The position numbers and the translations under genes were made by a program. Shown here in pieces: positions 36,145 through 45,344 of a stretch of 64,000 nucleotides of DNA; position 1 is the stretch's first letter; every line of letters begins with the position of its first letter. The notes under the pieces were generated by a model. The model ran no database searches. It was not told the origin of the DNA and worked only from the letters and a program-made list of their open reading frames with translations. The stretch comes from CAVYXK01 sp963708245. GTDB lineage: Bacteria > Pseudomonadota > Alphaproteobacteria > Acetobacterales > Acetobacteraceae. Location of the stretch: positions 7,626,001 through 7,690,000 of the forward strand of contig OY970201.1 in assembly GCA_963708245.1 (NCBI GenBank). Direction: 5' to 3'.

Positions 36145-36936
36145 TCAGAACCGGCGCGTCCAAGCCGCCATCACCACCGCCAGCCGATCGCCCAGGCCAC
36201 GTCGCGTCGGCGGCGCCGCATTCACCTGCGCCAGATCCCGTTTGGCCAGCACGGCCGGTAGCGCAGCCGCCACCGAGCCGCGCGGGAGTCTCAGAGCATG
36301 CAAGCGATCCAGCAGCGCGCGTCCCTGCTGCGCCAGCTCCGCCTTCGCGGCCAGCAGTGCGACACCATTCGGCTCGGCAACCGCGGCTTCGGGCGACAGC
36401 CCGTGCGCGGCCAGCACGTCGTCCGGCAACAGGCAACGGCCCGACGCCGCCAAGATCGGCACGTTGCGCAACACGCCAGCCGCACCATAGGCGGCACCGA
36501 GCGGTCGCAGCGCCTCCGGCTCCGGTGCGCCGAGCAGCCGCCCCGCCGCCACCATCAAGCCACCCGCCGATCCCCGCAAATATGCGCGCCATTCCTCCAG
36601 CGTGGGGATCGAAGGCTCAGCCTCCGCCTCTCGCGCATCGATCAGGCGAAGCAGCTCCACGGAGTCCAACTCGCCGCGATCGAGCGCCGCCCGAAGCGGC
36701 GTCGCGATTTCGTGATGCCGGTGCGCGCCGTCCACCACCTCGCGCCACCACGTCAGGCGCATCAACGCCAGCATCGGCTGCGACACGACCTCGCGCGCCC
36801 GCGCCAATTCGTGATTGAAGGCGTACAGCGTCATCAAAGTTTCGCGCTTGTCCGCCGGCGCGAATAGCGCAGTGAGAAACCGGTCGGGGTCGTGTCGGCG
36901 GACGATTGCCGCCACGGGGCTCAGGCTTGACGCCAA
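36145..36936 (-). CDS. Squalene/phytoene synthase-like protein (NDUFAF6-type)
   Basis: A 263-residue all-alpha protein of the trans-isoprenyl diphosphate synthase fold: RFLTALFAPADKRETLMTLY, LMRLTWWREVVDG and GGLMVAAGRLLG. At the first Asp-rich site, where true squalene and phytoene synthases have DxxxD, it reads AFNHELARAREVV with no such pair. This matches the NDUFAF6 branch, linked in eukaryotes to complex I assembly, rather than a terpene enzyme. It is divergent from sodB with an 79-base gap. A role in respiratory complex assembly is an inference. Confidence 0.82.
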   Translation of the reverse strand: MASSLSPVAAIVRRHDPDRFLTALFAPADKRETLMTLYAFNHELARAREVVSQPMLALMRLTWWREVVDGAHRHHEIATPLRAALDRGELDSVELLRLIDAREAEAEPSIPTLEEWRAYLRGSAGGLMVAAGRLLGAPEPEALRPLGAAYGAAGVLRNVPILAASGRCLLPDDVLAAHGLSPEAAVAEPNGVALLAAKAELAQQGRALLDRLHALRLPRGSVAAALPAVLAKRDLAQVNAAPPTRRGLGDRLAVVMAAWTRRF

Positions 36937-37015
36937 CTTGACGCCCCTCAGGGCCCGGTCATAGCTAGGTTCATCGGGACCACGGCTTCACCCCAACCCA
37001 GGCGGAGAACGCTTC

Positions 37016-37624
37016 ATGGCTTTCGAACTGCCCAACCTCCCCTATTCCACCAACGCGCTGGCCGGACGCGGCATGTGCCAGGAAACGCTGGAGCTGCATC
37101 ACGGCAAGCACCACCAAGCCTACGTCACGGCGCTGAACGGCTTCGTTGACAAGGACCCGCAGCTCCAGGGCAAGTCGCTCGACGACATTGTGAAGTTGTC
37201 GCACGGCAAGGCCGACATGGCGGGCGTGTTCAACAACGCCGGCCAGCACTGGAATCACATCCTGTTCTGGCAGTGCATGAGCCCGTCGGGCGGCGGCATC
37301 CCCGGCGTGCTCGAGAAGAAAATCGCCGAGGATTTCGGCGGCGTCCAGCAGTTCAAAGACGCGTTCAAGCAAGCCGGCGCGACGCAGTTCGGGTCCGGCT
37401 GGGCATGGCTCGTGCTGGCCCCCGACGGCAAGCTGAAGGTCACCAAGACGCCGAACGGCTCCAACCCGCTCGCCACCGGCGAAGGCAAGGCTCTGCTCGG
37501 CGTCGATGTCTGGGAGCACAGCTACTACCTCGACTTCCGCAATCGCCGGCCCGACTATCTGCAGAACTGGATCGACAAGCTGGCCAATTACGAGTTCGCG
37601 GCGGCACGACTGAAATCCGCCTGA
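37016..37624 (+). CDS. sodB: Superoxide dismutase, Fe type
   Basis: A 202-residue Fe/Mn SOD. The ligands are His in LELHHGKHHQAYV (near residue 28), His in GQHWNHILFW, and Asp and His in DVWEHSYYLDF. The Gln in AGQHWNH is at the position where Fe enzymes carry it, so iron is more likely than manganese. It removes superoxide in the cytoplasm. The ATG follows a weak GGCGGAG. It converges on purH with a 34-base gap holding a short GCCCC/GGGGC stem. Confidence 0.93.
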   Translation: MAFELPNLPYSTNALAGRGMCQETLELHHGKHHQAYVTALNGFVDKDPQLQGKSLDDIVKLSHGKADMAGVFNNAGQHWNHILFWQCMSPSGGGIPGVLEKKIAEDFGGVQQFKDAFKQAGATQFGSGWAWLVLAPDGKLKVTKTPNGSNPLATGEGKALLGVDVWEHSYYLDFRNRRPDYLQNWIDKLANYEFAAARLKSA

Positions 37625-37658
37625 ACGCCTGACTGAGCCCCCACGCGGGGCCGTCCGA

Positions 37659-39233
37659 TCAGTGGCGGAAGTGACGCATGTCGGTGAAGACCATAGCCAC
37701 ACCGGCTGCGTCGGCCGCCGCGATCACTTCGGCGTCACGGATCGACCCGCCGGGCTGAATCACCGCGGTCGCACCGGCGGCGATTGCGGCCTCCAGCCCG
37801 TCGGCGAACGGGAAGAATGCGTCCGAGGCAACGACGCTGCCGCGTGTCAGCGGCTCGTCGACACCTGCTGCGCGGGCAGCATCCGCGCCCTTCCATGCTG
37901 CCATCCGAGCGGCGTCCACACGGCTCATTTGCCCCGCGGCGATACCCACGGTGGCGCCGTTCTTGGCATAAACAATCGCGTTCGATTTCACGTGTTTGCA
38001 GACGCGGAAGGCGAAGATCAGATCGTTCAGCTCCGCCGGACTCGGCGGACGATGCGTGACGGTCTTGAGCTGCTCCGGCGCCACTCGTCCGGCATCGCGC
38101 GTCTGGGCCAGGAATCCGCCGGCGACGCTGCGGACCATCATCCCCGGTGCCAGCGGATCCGGCACGCCGCCGGTCAGCAGCAGCCGCAGAGTCTTCTTAC
38201 GTGACAAAGTCGCAATCGCCGCGGCGTCGGCATCCGGCGCGATGATGACTTCGGTGAAAATTGCGGCGATCTTCCCGGCCGCCGCGTTGTCTAGAGTCCG
38301 GTTCACCGCGACGACGCCGCCATACGCCGAGACGGGATCGCACCGCAGCGCCTTCTCCCACGCCTCCGAGAGGCTTTCGGCCACCGCAACACCGCAGGGA
38401 TTGGCGTGCTTTACGATCACCACTGCCGGCGCTTCGAATTCCGCGACACATTCGAACGCAGCGTCGGTGTCATTGAGATTGTTGTAGGAGAGCTCCTTCC
38501 CTTGCACCTGGCGCGCCGTGGCGACGCCGGGACGCGCACCGGTGACGTAGAATCCGGCCTGTTGGTGCGGGTTCTCCCCATAGCGCAGCGTCTGGCGCAG
38601 CTCGCCGGCGATGCAGAGCCGGTCCGGAAAGGTCTCGCCGAGCTGACCCGCGAACCACCCGGCGATCGCCGCGTCATAGGCGGCGGTGCGCGCGAAGGCC
38701 GCGGCAGCTAACCGCCGCCGCAGCGCCAACGTCGTGCCGGCCTGCGTTGTCAGCTCGTCCAGTACCGTCTGATACTGGTCGGGCGCGGTCACCACGGCGA
38801 CGAACTCGTGATTCTTGGCGGCGGCGCGAATAAGTGCAGGGCCGCCGATATCGATGGTTTCGATGCACTCCGCTGGCATTGCGCCTTTCGCGACCGTCGC
38901 CTCGAACGGATAGAGACTCGCCGCGACCAGATCGATCGGCGCGATGCCGTGTGCCTGCATCTGGGCCACATGCTCGGGGACGTCTCGCCGGCCGAGGATG
39001 CCGCCGTGGATCTGCGGCACCAGCGTCTTCACCCGGCCATCCAGTATTTCCGGGAAACCGGTATGGGCGGTGACTTCGGTGACCGCGATCCCTGCCGCGC
39101 GCAACGCGTGTGCCGAGCCTCCAGTGGAAAGTATCTCCGTGCCGTGCGCGGCCAACGCCCGCGCCAGCCCAACTATGCCCGTTTTGTCGGAGACGGAGAT
39201 CAGTGCGCGTCGCACCGGCACGATGTCGGCCAT
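37659..39233 (-). CDS. purH: Bifunctional AICAR transformylase / IMP cyclohydrolase
   Basis: A 524-residue full-length PurH. The IMP cyclohydrolase domain (residues 1-150) begins RALISVSDKTGIVGLARALA, with STGGSAHALRAAG. The AICAR transformylase domain has the catalytic Lys-His in VIVKHANPCGVA and SNAIVYAKNGATVGIAAGQM, and ends in TDMRHFRH. It catalyses the last two steps of IMP synthesis. It is transcribed toward sodB. Confidence 0.97.
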   Translation of the reverse strand: MADIVPVRRALISVSDKTGIVGLARALAAHGTEILSTGGSAHALRAAGIAVTEVTAHTGFPEILDGRVKTLVPQIHGGILGRRDVPEHVAQMQAHGIAPIDLVAASLYPFEATVAKGAMPAECIETIDIGGPALIRAAAKNHEFVAVVTAPDQYQTVLDELTTQAGTTLALRRRLAAAAFARTAAYDAAIAGWFAGQLGETFPDRLCIAGELRQTLRYGENPHQQAGFYVTGARPGVATARQVQGKELSYNNLNDTDAAFECVAEFEAPAVVIVKHANPCGVAVAESLSEAWEKALRCDPVSAYGGVVAVNRTLDNAAAGKIAAIFTEVIIAPDADAAAIATLSRKKTLRLLLTGGVPDPLAPGMMVRSVAGGFLAQTRDAGRVAPEQLKTVTHRPPSPAELNDLIFAFRVCKHVKSNAIVYAKNGATVGIAAGQMSRVDAARMAAWKGADAARAAGVDEPLTRGSVVASDAFFPFADGLEAAIAAGATAVIQPGGSIRDAEVIAAADAAGVAMVFTDMRHFRH

Positions 39234-39288
39234 ACCGAGCGCCTTAACCTAGCAGGCTGGTCAGGTCCAGGGGTTGCGGGCCGACGTT

Positions 39289-39344
39289 CACTTCTCCCGC
39301 TCTTCGCGATAGAGCTCGGCGAGCAAAGCGAGCTGGGTGAGGGC
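39289..39344 (-). repeat. Intergenic palindromic repeat, degenerate inverted copy
   Basis: On the minus strand it reads GCCCTCACCC, GAGCTC-type arms, then GAGCGGGAGAAGTG. It is the same element as copies 1-3, with several changes. It lies between purH and the MBL-fold gene. Confidence 0.6.
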
Positions 39345-39365
39345 GCTCGTCTTACTGTCGAGAGC

Positions 39366-40184
39366 TCAATCCAATCGCGGGCGGGTGATCGCATCGATGT
39401 AGCGGCGAACCGAAAACGCGATCGCCTCCTTTCCACCTGACGGGATGACCCGGTCCCACCACGCGCCATAGATCGGATCGAACGGCCACGTCTCCAGCAC
39501 GTCGCCAATCCGCCGTACGGTCACTGCATCGAGCGGGATTAGATCCGGATAGCTTCGCATGAAACTGGCCTTCTTGTCCGGCCCCACCTGCACGATGTCG
39601 CCGGACAGCAGGGCACCCGCTCCGCCCGCACCGGCCGCCCAATGCAACACCGTTCCCCCTGCGAAGTGGCCGCCGGCCCGGATCAGAGTGATGCCGGGCA
39701 CGATCTCGTTGCTCTCTTCTGCCCAGAATCGCTCGACCGGATCGGGGCGCATCACCCACTGCCGGTCGGCAGCATGCAACCAGATCGGCGCATTGCCGAA
39801 GGCATGGCTCCATTCAACCATGGAAGCGTAGTAATGCGGATGCGAGATCGCGATCGACGCAATCCCGCCCAACGCCTGCACGATCTCGATCGTCGCATCG
39901 TCGATGAAGCTGATGCAGTCCCAAAGCACGTTTCCCCCCGGCGTGCGCAGCAGCAGTGCGCGCTGGCCGATGGCGAAGGCCGGTACCGTGCCGATCCCCA
40001 TCAGTCCGTTCTCGTGCCGGCCGAAAGCGTTGCGGTGCGTGCGCCGCATCTGCTCCAGCGTCGTCCAGGACTGGCCCAGCGGGTTCACGTATTGCCGCTC
40101 CTCCTCGCAGATCGCGCAACCCGGGGGTGGCGCATCGCTCGGAGGATACTGCGTGCCGCAAGTGGTGCAGATGAAACCAGGCAT
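39366..40184 (-). CDS. MBL-fold protein with N-terminal zinc ribbon
   Basis: A 272-residue protein. Residues 5-26 form a rubredoxin-like ribbon (CTTC, then 13 residues, then CAIC). The rest has a metallo-beta-lactamase layout: LWDCISFIDD, SHPHYYASMVEW in place of HxHxDH, AGGHFAGGTVLHW and LLSGDIVQV. Two His of the metal motif remain, but the Asp-His pair is replaced by Tyr-Tyr, so the metal site is altered. It might be a hydrolase with a changed centre or a redox-linked binding protein. Related proteins of this architecture are usually annotated only as MBL-fold. Confidence 0.8.
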   Translation of the reverse strand: MPGFICTTCGTQYPPSDAPPPGCAICEEERQYVNPLGQSWTTLEQMRRTHRNAFGRHENGLMGIGTVPAFAIGQRALLLRTPGGNVLWDCISFIDDATIEIVQALGGIASIAISHPHYYASMVEWSHAFGNAPIWLHAADRQWVMRPDPVERFWAEESNEIVPGITLIRAGGHFAGGTVLHWAAGAGGAGALLSGDIVQVGPDKKASFMRSYPDLIPLDAVTVRRIGDVLETWPFDPIYGAWWDRVIPSGGKEAIAFSVRRYIDAITRPRLD

Positions 40185-40189
40185 GTCGT

Positions 40190-40227
40190 GCCCTCACCCC
40201 GACCCTCTCCCGCAAAGCGGAGAGGTG
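40190..40227 (+). repeat. Intergenic palindromic repeat, short copy
   Basis: CCCTCACCC joined directly to GACCCTCTCCCGCAAAGCGG and AGAGGTG. The first hairpin is missing. It lies between the MBL-fold gene and the hydrolase gene. Confidence 0.75.
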
Positions 40228-40234
40228 AACGACC

Positions 40235-41242
40235 CTAAGTCAACAGAGCATCGATCTCAGCCGGATCGACATCCTCGATCCGTGCCGGCCGCCACTTCGG
40301 CTGGCGATCCTTGTCCACCACCATCGCTCGCACCCCCTCGATGAACTCGCGATACGGCGTGATGGTGCGTGTGGCGCGCAACTCGGCGTCCAGACACTGG
40401 CGCAACGTGCGATCCGCGCCCAGGCGTAGCAGCTTCAGCGACCATGTCAGCGACGATGGCGACATGTTTCGCAAAGTCTCCGCCGTCTGCCGGGCAAAGG
40501 CGCCGCCCTCCTCCTCCAACTGGCGCATGACCTCCCCCATGCTGTCGGCTCCGAAGCAGCGATCGATTACGCAGCGATGCGCCGCCAGCGAGAACGGCGG
40601 CAGCGGTGCCACGTGACGCGCCAGCGCCGCCGGCCCGTCCTCGGCCAGCTCGCGCGACAGAGTCGCCAAATTCGCGCGCGGCGTGAACTGCGTCGCCAGC
40701 CCGGCGTGCACCCCGTCTGCCCCCTGCATGCGTGTCCCGCTGAGCGCCAGATAAATCCCCAACCGCCCCGGTAGCCGCGGCAGCACATAGGTGGCGCCGA
40801 TATCAGGGAAGAACCCGATCCCCGTCTCCGGCATCGCGAACAGCGCATGCTCCGTGGCCACACGGTACGCCCCGTGCACGGAAACCCCAATTCCACCCCC
40901 CATGCAGATGCCGTCGATCAGCGCGATATACGGCTTCGGATACGTGGCGATCGTGTAGTTCAGCGCATATTCTTCGCTGAAGAATGCCTCCACGCGGTCA
41001 GCCCTGCCTTCGAGATGAAATTGCCGCACCGCGCGGATATCGCCGCCGGCGCAGAAGGCACGCTCGCCGGTACCTTCGATCACCACCGTGTGGACGTGGG
41101 GATCCTCGCGCCAACTCTCCAACGCCTCAGCACAGGCGCGGATCATCCCGAGATCGAGCGCATTCAGCGCCTGCGGCCAATTCAATAAGATGCGTCCCAC
41201 GCGCCCGTCGCGGGACGCGACCACGCTTGCCTCGTTCTGCAT
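40235..41242 (-). CDS. 3-hydroxyisobutyryl-CoA hydrolase-like crotonase
   Basis: A 335-residue crotonase-fold protein. FCAGGDIRAV (near residue 66) and IDGICMGGGIGVSVHG form the oxyanion hole. FAMPETGIGFFPDIGATYVL carries the catalytic Glu and Asp of HIBCH-type hydrolases. The length and C-terminal extension also match HIBCH rather than hydratases. It would hydrolyse 3-hydroxyisobutyryl-CoA in valine breakdown. ATG 41242 lies 8 bases after GGAGG. It could work with a beta-hydroxyacid dehydrogenase like that at 2165. Confidence 0.88.
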   Translation of the reverse strand: MQNEASVVASRDGRVGRILLNWPQALNALDLGMIRACAEALESWREDPHVHTVVIEGTGERAFCAGGDIRAVRQFHLEGRADRVEAFFSEEYALNYTIATYPKPYIALIDGICMGGGIGVSVHGAYRVATEHALFAMPETGIGFFPDIGATYVLPRLPGRLGIYLALSGTRMQGADGVHAGLATQFTPRANLATLSRELAEDGPAALARHVAPLPPFSLAAHRCVIDRCFGADSMGEVMRQLEEEGGAFARQTAETLRNMSPSSLTWSLKLLRLGADRTLRQCLDAELRATRTITPYREFIEGVRAMVVDKDRQPKWRPARIEDVDPAEIDALLT

Positions 41243-41346
41243 GCCACCCACCTCCGAGCCAGCTATACTGATGCGCCGCGGCGTTGCCCACTGGGCGTGC
41301 GGATTGTAGCGTCCGGCGGAGCAACGGACCCCGGAGCCCGCCGAGG

Positions 41347-42396
41347 ATGCTTGCCCGCACCCTGCTCGTCATCATGGCGGTGCTCGCGCCGAGCTTCGCG
41401 AGCCTCTCGCCGTCCGCGGCGGCGGCACGGGACTTCACGATCGTGGAACGCGGCGCGACCATGGCGCAGGCGACGCAGAAGGTGTTTGTGGCCCCGTTCA
41501 ACGCCGCGACCGGCGTCGCTGTTTCCCAGCAGAGCTGGGAGGGCAACGCTGAGACCCTCGCTGCCGCATTGAAGGCAGCCGGCAATAGCTGGGACCTCAT
41601 TCAGGTGAACGGCGACGAGTTGCTGAACGGGTGCGCCGGCGGACAATTCGACAAGCTGGATTGGTCGCAGATCGGCGGCAAGGACCACTACCTGCCGCAG
41701 GCCGTTTCGGATTGCGGTGTTGGCATCACCGTGATCAATCTCACGCTCGCCTGGGATCGCGACAAATTTCCCGGCACTCCCACCTGGGCAGATTTCTGGG
41801 ATGTGGCCAAGCTTCCCGCCAAGCGCGGGTTGCGCCGGTACGTCATCGGCAACCTGGAGATTGCGTTGATGGCCGATGGCGTCGCGCCTCAGGATGTCTA
41901 TAAGGTGTTATCGACCAACGAGGGTGTTGATCGCGCGTTCCGCAAGCTCGACCAGCTCAAGCCCTATATTGTGTGGTGGAAGACCGAGGCCGACGCGGGA
42001 AAGATACTTGGATCCGGCGACGTGCTGATGACCAGTGCGCCGTCCGATCAGATTTTGCGCGACATGCAGACCACCCATCGCAATTTCGGCATCCAATGGA
42101 GCGGCAGTCTTTACGATGTGTTGAGCTGGGCGGTCATAAAGGGCAGCCCGAACCAGCGCGACGCGACGCAGTTCCTGTATTTCGTCGGTACTCCGGCAAT
42201 CCAAGGCCGGCTTGTCGAGCTATTCGGGCTGGGCGGGCTGGCGAAGGGAGCCAATGACGGTTTGCCGTCTAATCTGCTCGCCATCTCGCCGACCAGTCCG
42301 GCCAACCTCAAGTCCGGCCTGCAGATCGACGCCGGATTCTGGCGCGACAATCTGGCCAAGCTACGCCCCCGCTTCGAGGCGTGGTTGGGGCACTAG
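41347..42396 (+). CDS. Polyamine-type ABC substrate-binding protein, orphan
   Basis: A 349-residue exported protein. The signal peptide (LARTLLVIMAVLAPSFASL) probably ends near AAAARD. The mature part has FNAATGVAV, WDLIQVNGDELL, GIGTPTWAD-like PGTPTWADFWDV and VLMTSAPSDQI, typical of PotD/spermidine-putrescine binding proteins. No permease or ATPase for it lies nearby; the next genes are the mla operon, 48 bases on. It may serve a distant transporter or act as a sensor. Confidence 0.85.
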   Translation: MLARTLLVIMAVLAPSFASLSPSAAAARDFTIVERGATMAQATQKVFVAPFNAATGVAVSQQSWEGNAETLAAALKAAGNSWDLIQVNGDELLNGCAGGQFDKLDWSQIGGKDHYLPQAVSDCGVGITVINLTLAWDRDKFPGTPTWADFWDVAKLPAKRGLRRYVIGNLEIALMADGVAPQDVYKVLSTNEGVDRAFRKLDQLKPYIVWWKTEADAGKILGSGDVLMTSAPSDQILRDMQTTHRNFGIQWSGSLYDVLSWAVIKGSPNQRDATQFLYFVGTPAIQGRLVELFGLGGLAKGANDGLPSNLLAISPTSPANLKSGLQIDAGFWRDNLAKLRPRFEAWLGH

Positions 42397-42444
42397 GCGG
42401 GGGCACTCTCCTGGGTTTGCCGAAGGGCGGAAACGCGACCGGGT

Positions 42445-43552
42445 ATGATCACTCCGGCAGCGGGCCTGACGACGACCGAGGGCGACGGCCGCACCGTGCT
42501 AGCTTTCGCCGGCCGGCTGGACGCCAGCTCGGTCGCTCGCCTCTGGGGCCAGGCGCTCGGCGCGGCCCGGCGGGCGCGTGATCGGACGCTCGCCCTCGAT
42601 CTGTCGCGTCTGGAGACCTGCGATATGGCGGGCGCCGCCATGCTGGCCGCAGTCGAACGGGCACACGGTGTGCCACCGGCGCTGATCGGGGCCAACGAGC
42701 AGGTCAGCGCACTGCTGGTTCTCGCCCGCCAGGCTGGTGCACCGGCGGTGCCGGTACCGTTGCCCCCATCGCCCAGTACAAAGGAGATGCTGCGCACCGG
42801 CCTGACGGCCGCAGGCAGCGGCGTGGTCTTCCTCGGCGAGGCAGCGTTGGCCGCGATCCGGCTGCCGGGCCGACGGCGGATGATCCGGTGGGCGGAGCTG
42901 CTGCGCTACACCGATCAGGCCGGTGTGCGATCACTCCCACTGGTGCTGATGCTGGGATTCCTGATGGGGCTGATCCTGGCCTTTCAGTCCGCCGTCCCGA
43001 TGCGTGAATTCGGCGCTGAGCTGTTCGTCGCGAACCTGGTTTCGGTCAGCCTGACCCGCGAGTTGGGACCCTTGCTCGCAGCCGTGATCCTGGCCGGACG
43101 CACCGCTTCCGCGTTCGCCGCCGAGATCGGTACGATGAAGGTGAACGAGGAACTGGACGCCCTTGTCACCATGGGGCTCGACCCCATGACCATGCTGGTG
43201 CTCCCCAGGCTGGTGGCAGGCCTGATCGCCATGCCTGTCATGACGGTGGTCCTGGATCTGGCAGGTCTGTTGGGCATGGCCGTAGTCATGCGCGGCTTCG
43301 GCTATCCGCTGTCGATTATCGAGTCGCAGGTGCAGTACCTGGACGACCCCAGGTGATCTCTATGGCGGACTCGTGAAGGCGGCGTGTTTCGGCATCGTGA
43401 TCGCCGCGATCGGCTGTCGCGCCGGACTGAGTACCGGTAACGGACCGCGGGCCGTGGGCGTTTCCACGACGGCTGCCGTGGTGGGCGGCATCGTCGCAAC
43501 CATCCTGCTGGACGGCGTCTTCGCTGTCTTCATGAACCGGCTCGGCATATGA
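42445..43552 (+). pseudogene. mlaE: MlaE-type lipid transport permease, frameshifted
   Basis: An N-terminal STAS-like domain (residues 1-95) is followed by the MlaE permease with RELGPLLAAVILAGR, EIGTMKVNEELDAL and GLDPMTMLVLPRLVAG. At 43348-43356 the frame reads CCC AGG TGA and stops. Skipping one A gives an unbroken continuation, DLYGGLVKAACFGIVIAAIG to MNRLGI, with the proper stop TGA 43550-43552. The MlaE C-terminal helices lie in that second frame. A +1 lesion, an assembly error, or +1 frameshifting at the slippery CCC-A are all possible. mlaF overlaps the restored stop (ATGA), so the operon is otherwise intact. Confidence 0.85.
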
Positions 43553-44331
43553 CGGCCGACCCGGTCATTCGTGTCGTGGGTCTGGCACAGCGCTTCGGAA
43601 ACCGGACGCTCTATCGCGACGTCTCCTTCACCGTAGCGACGCGGGAGGTGTTCGTGATCCTGGGCGGCTCCGGCTCCGGCAAATCGACATTAATGAAGCA
43701 ACTGATCGGCCTGCTGCCCGCTCCTACCGGAGAGATCGAGATCGGCGGCTACCGGGTGACCGGCCCGGGTGCCGCAACCGCGCGCGAGGCGGTCCAACGT
43801 CAGATCGGAGTGATGTTCCAGTCGGGCGCCCTGTTCGGCTCTATGTCCCTGCTGGAGAACGTCATGCTGCCCCTGGAGATATTCACGGACCTTCCCGCTC
43901 CGGCCCGGGAAGCCGTGGCGCGCGTCAAACTCGGCCTGGTCGGTTTGGCCGACGCCGCCACGCTTTATCCCGCCGAGATCTCGGGCGGCATGACCAAACG
44001 AGCGGCGATCGCACGAGCGATGGCGCTGGATCCGCCATTGCTGTTTCTGGACGAGCCTTCCGCGGGGCTCGATCCGGTCACATCGGCCGGCTTGGACCGA
44101 TTGATCCTCGATCTGCGCGCCGATCTTGGAGCGACCTTCGTGGTTGTCACGCACGAGTTGGCCTCCATCATGGCGATTGCCGATCGGTGCATCATGCTGG
44201 ATCGCCATGCCTTCCCGGATGCCGGCGGGGTGATCGCCACGGGCGACCCGCGGAAGCTCGGCACCGAGAGCACGAACCCCACGGTGCGCGCGTTCTTTCG
44301 GCGCGAGCCGCTTCCCCTTGAGGCCGCCTAA
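43549..44331 (+). CDS. mlaF: MlaF-type ABC ATPase for lipid transport
   Basis: A 260-residue ATPase. Walker A is GGSGSGKSTLMKQ (near residue 44), the signature ISGGMTKRAAIARAMA has the GGM form typical of MlaF, and Walker B is LLFLDEPSAGLDP. It drives phospholipid movement between the membranes with MlaE and MlaD. Its ATG overlaps the restored mlaE stop; its TAA overlaps the mlaD ATG. Confidence 0.92.
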   Translation: MTADPVIRVVGLAQRFGNRTLYRDVSFTVATREVFVILGGSGSGKSTLMKQLIGLLPAPTGEIEIGGYRVTGPGAATAREAVQRQIGVMFQSGALFGSMSLLENVMLPLEIFTDLPAPAREAVARVKLGLVGLADAATLYPAEISGGMTKRAAIARAMALDPPLLFLDEPSAGLDPVTSAGLDRLILDLRADLGATFVVVTHELASIMAIADRCIMLDRHAFPDAGGVIATGDPRKLGTESTNPTVRAFFRREPLPLEAA

Positions 44332-45344
44332 TGGAGAGCCGCGCCAACTCTCTGAGGGTCGGGCTGCTGATTGTCGGCGGAATTATCCTGATCCTCGTGC
44401 TGGTGTGGTTCCTGCGCGGCGGCCAGGTGAGCCACGGCACGCTGCTGGAGACGTATTTCGACGAGTCGGTGCAGGGGCTGCAGGTCGGCTCGGACGTGCA
44501 GTTCCGAGGCGTGACGGTCGGCCGCGTCACCGCCCTGGGGGTGGTCGGCGCCGAATACGGCGGCAACGAGACCATGATGAATGAGCCGCTCGACCGCGAG
44601 ATATTCGTGCGGTACCTGATAGACGCCAACCGGATAGGACGCTTCAGTAGCATCTCGGATGTCGTCCGGATCGGGTTGCGCGCCAGGCTCGGCACCCGGC
44701 TGATAACCGGGTTGAGCTACATTGATCTCGACTTCCTCAACCCGGCGGCCTATCCGCCTGAGAAGCTGTCCTGGACCCCGAAGGCGCTGTACGTTCCGTC
44801 GGCGCCGAGCGCCTTCCAGCAGGTGCAGGATGCCGGGCAGCGGATGCTGGCCAAGCTAGATCAGGTGGATATTGCAAAGCTGGTAAACTCGCTGACCGCG
44901 GTCGCGGCCGATTTGCAGGGCGAGCTTGAGAGCGGCGACCTGCACCGGACACTGACGGCGGCAACAACGCTGCTCGACACCGCCGATCAGGCGGTGAAGG
45001 GCGCCGATTTGCCGGGACTGAGCGCCAATCTGCGGAAGACATCGGATACTTTGCAGCAATTGGCGAGCAATCCAGAGCTGGCTAAACTGCTGAACAATGG
45101 CGCGATGGCGACCGGGCGCTTGGCCGAACTGACCGGCAGGATGGGCGCTCTGGTCACCTCCCTGGAAGCCACCGTGCGCCAGGCACAGGCCGGAACCAGC
45201 ACTCTCCAGGCGGGTCTGCAGCCGATCCTGACCAATTTGTCCGCGGCCTCGTCGAGCCTGCGGGATCTCGCCGAGACCCTGCGCCAGTATCCCGGGCAGA
45301 TCCTGAGCGGCCCACCGCCTCCTTCGCGCGGGCCGCCGAGATGA
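44331..45344 (+). CDS. mlaD: MlaD-type MCE protein
   Basis: A 337-residue protein with one N-terminal membrane anchor (LLIVGGIILILVLVWFLRG, residues 11-29). The MCE domain follows (TYFDESVQGLQVGSDVQFRG, VTVGRVTALG), then a long helical tail (about 165-330) of periodic Leu/Ala residues. It is anchored in the inner membrane and forms the periplasmic lipid tunnel. The tail makes it closer to PqiB/LetB-like or actinobacterial Mce proteins than to short E. coli MlaD. Overlaps both neighbours by a few bases. Confidence 0.9.
   Translation: MESRANSLRVGLLIVGGIILILVLVWFLRGGQVSHGTLLETYFDESVQGLQVGSDVQFRGVTVGRVTALGVVGAEYGGNETMMNEPLDREIFVRYLIDANRIGRFSSISDVVRIGLRARLGTRLITGLSYIDLDFLNPAAYPPEKLSWTPKALYVPSAPSAFQQVQDAGQRMLAKLDQVDIAKLVNSLTAVAADLQGELESGDLHRTLTAATTLLDTADQAVKGADLPGLSANLRKTSDTLQQLASNPELAKLLNNGAMATGRLAELTGRMGALVTSLEATVRQAQAGTSTLQAGLQPILTNLSAASSSLRDLAETLRQYPGQILSGPPPPSRGPPR

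Noticed and set aside
37628..37658. GCCCC/GGGGC stem between sodB and purH as a terminator
   Set aside because: Only a 5-bp stem without a U-tract; too weak to annotate as a terminator.
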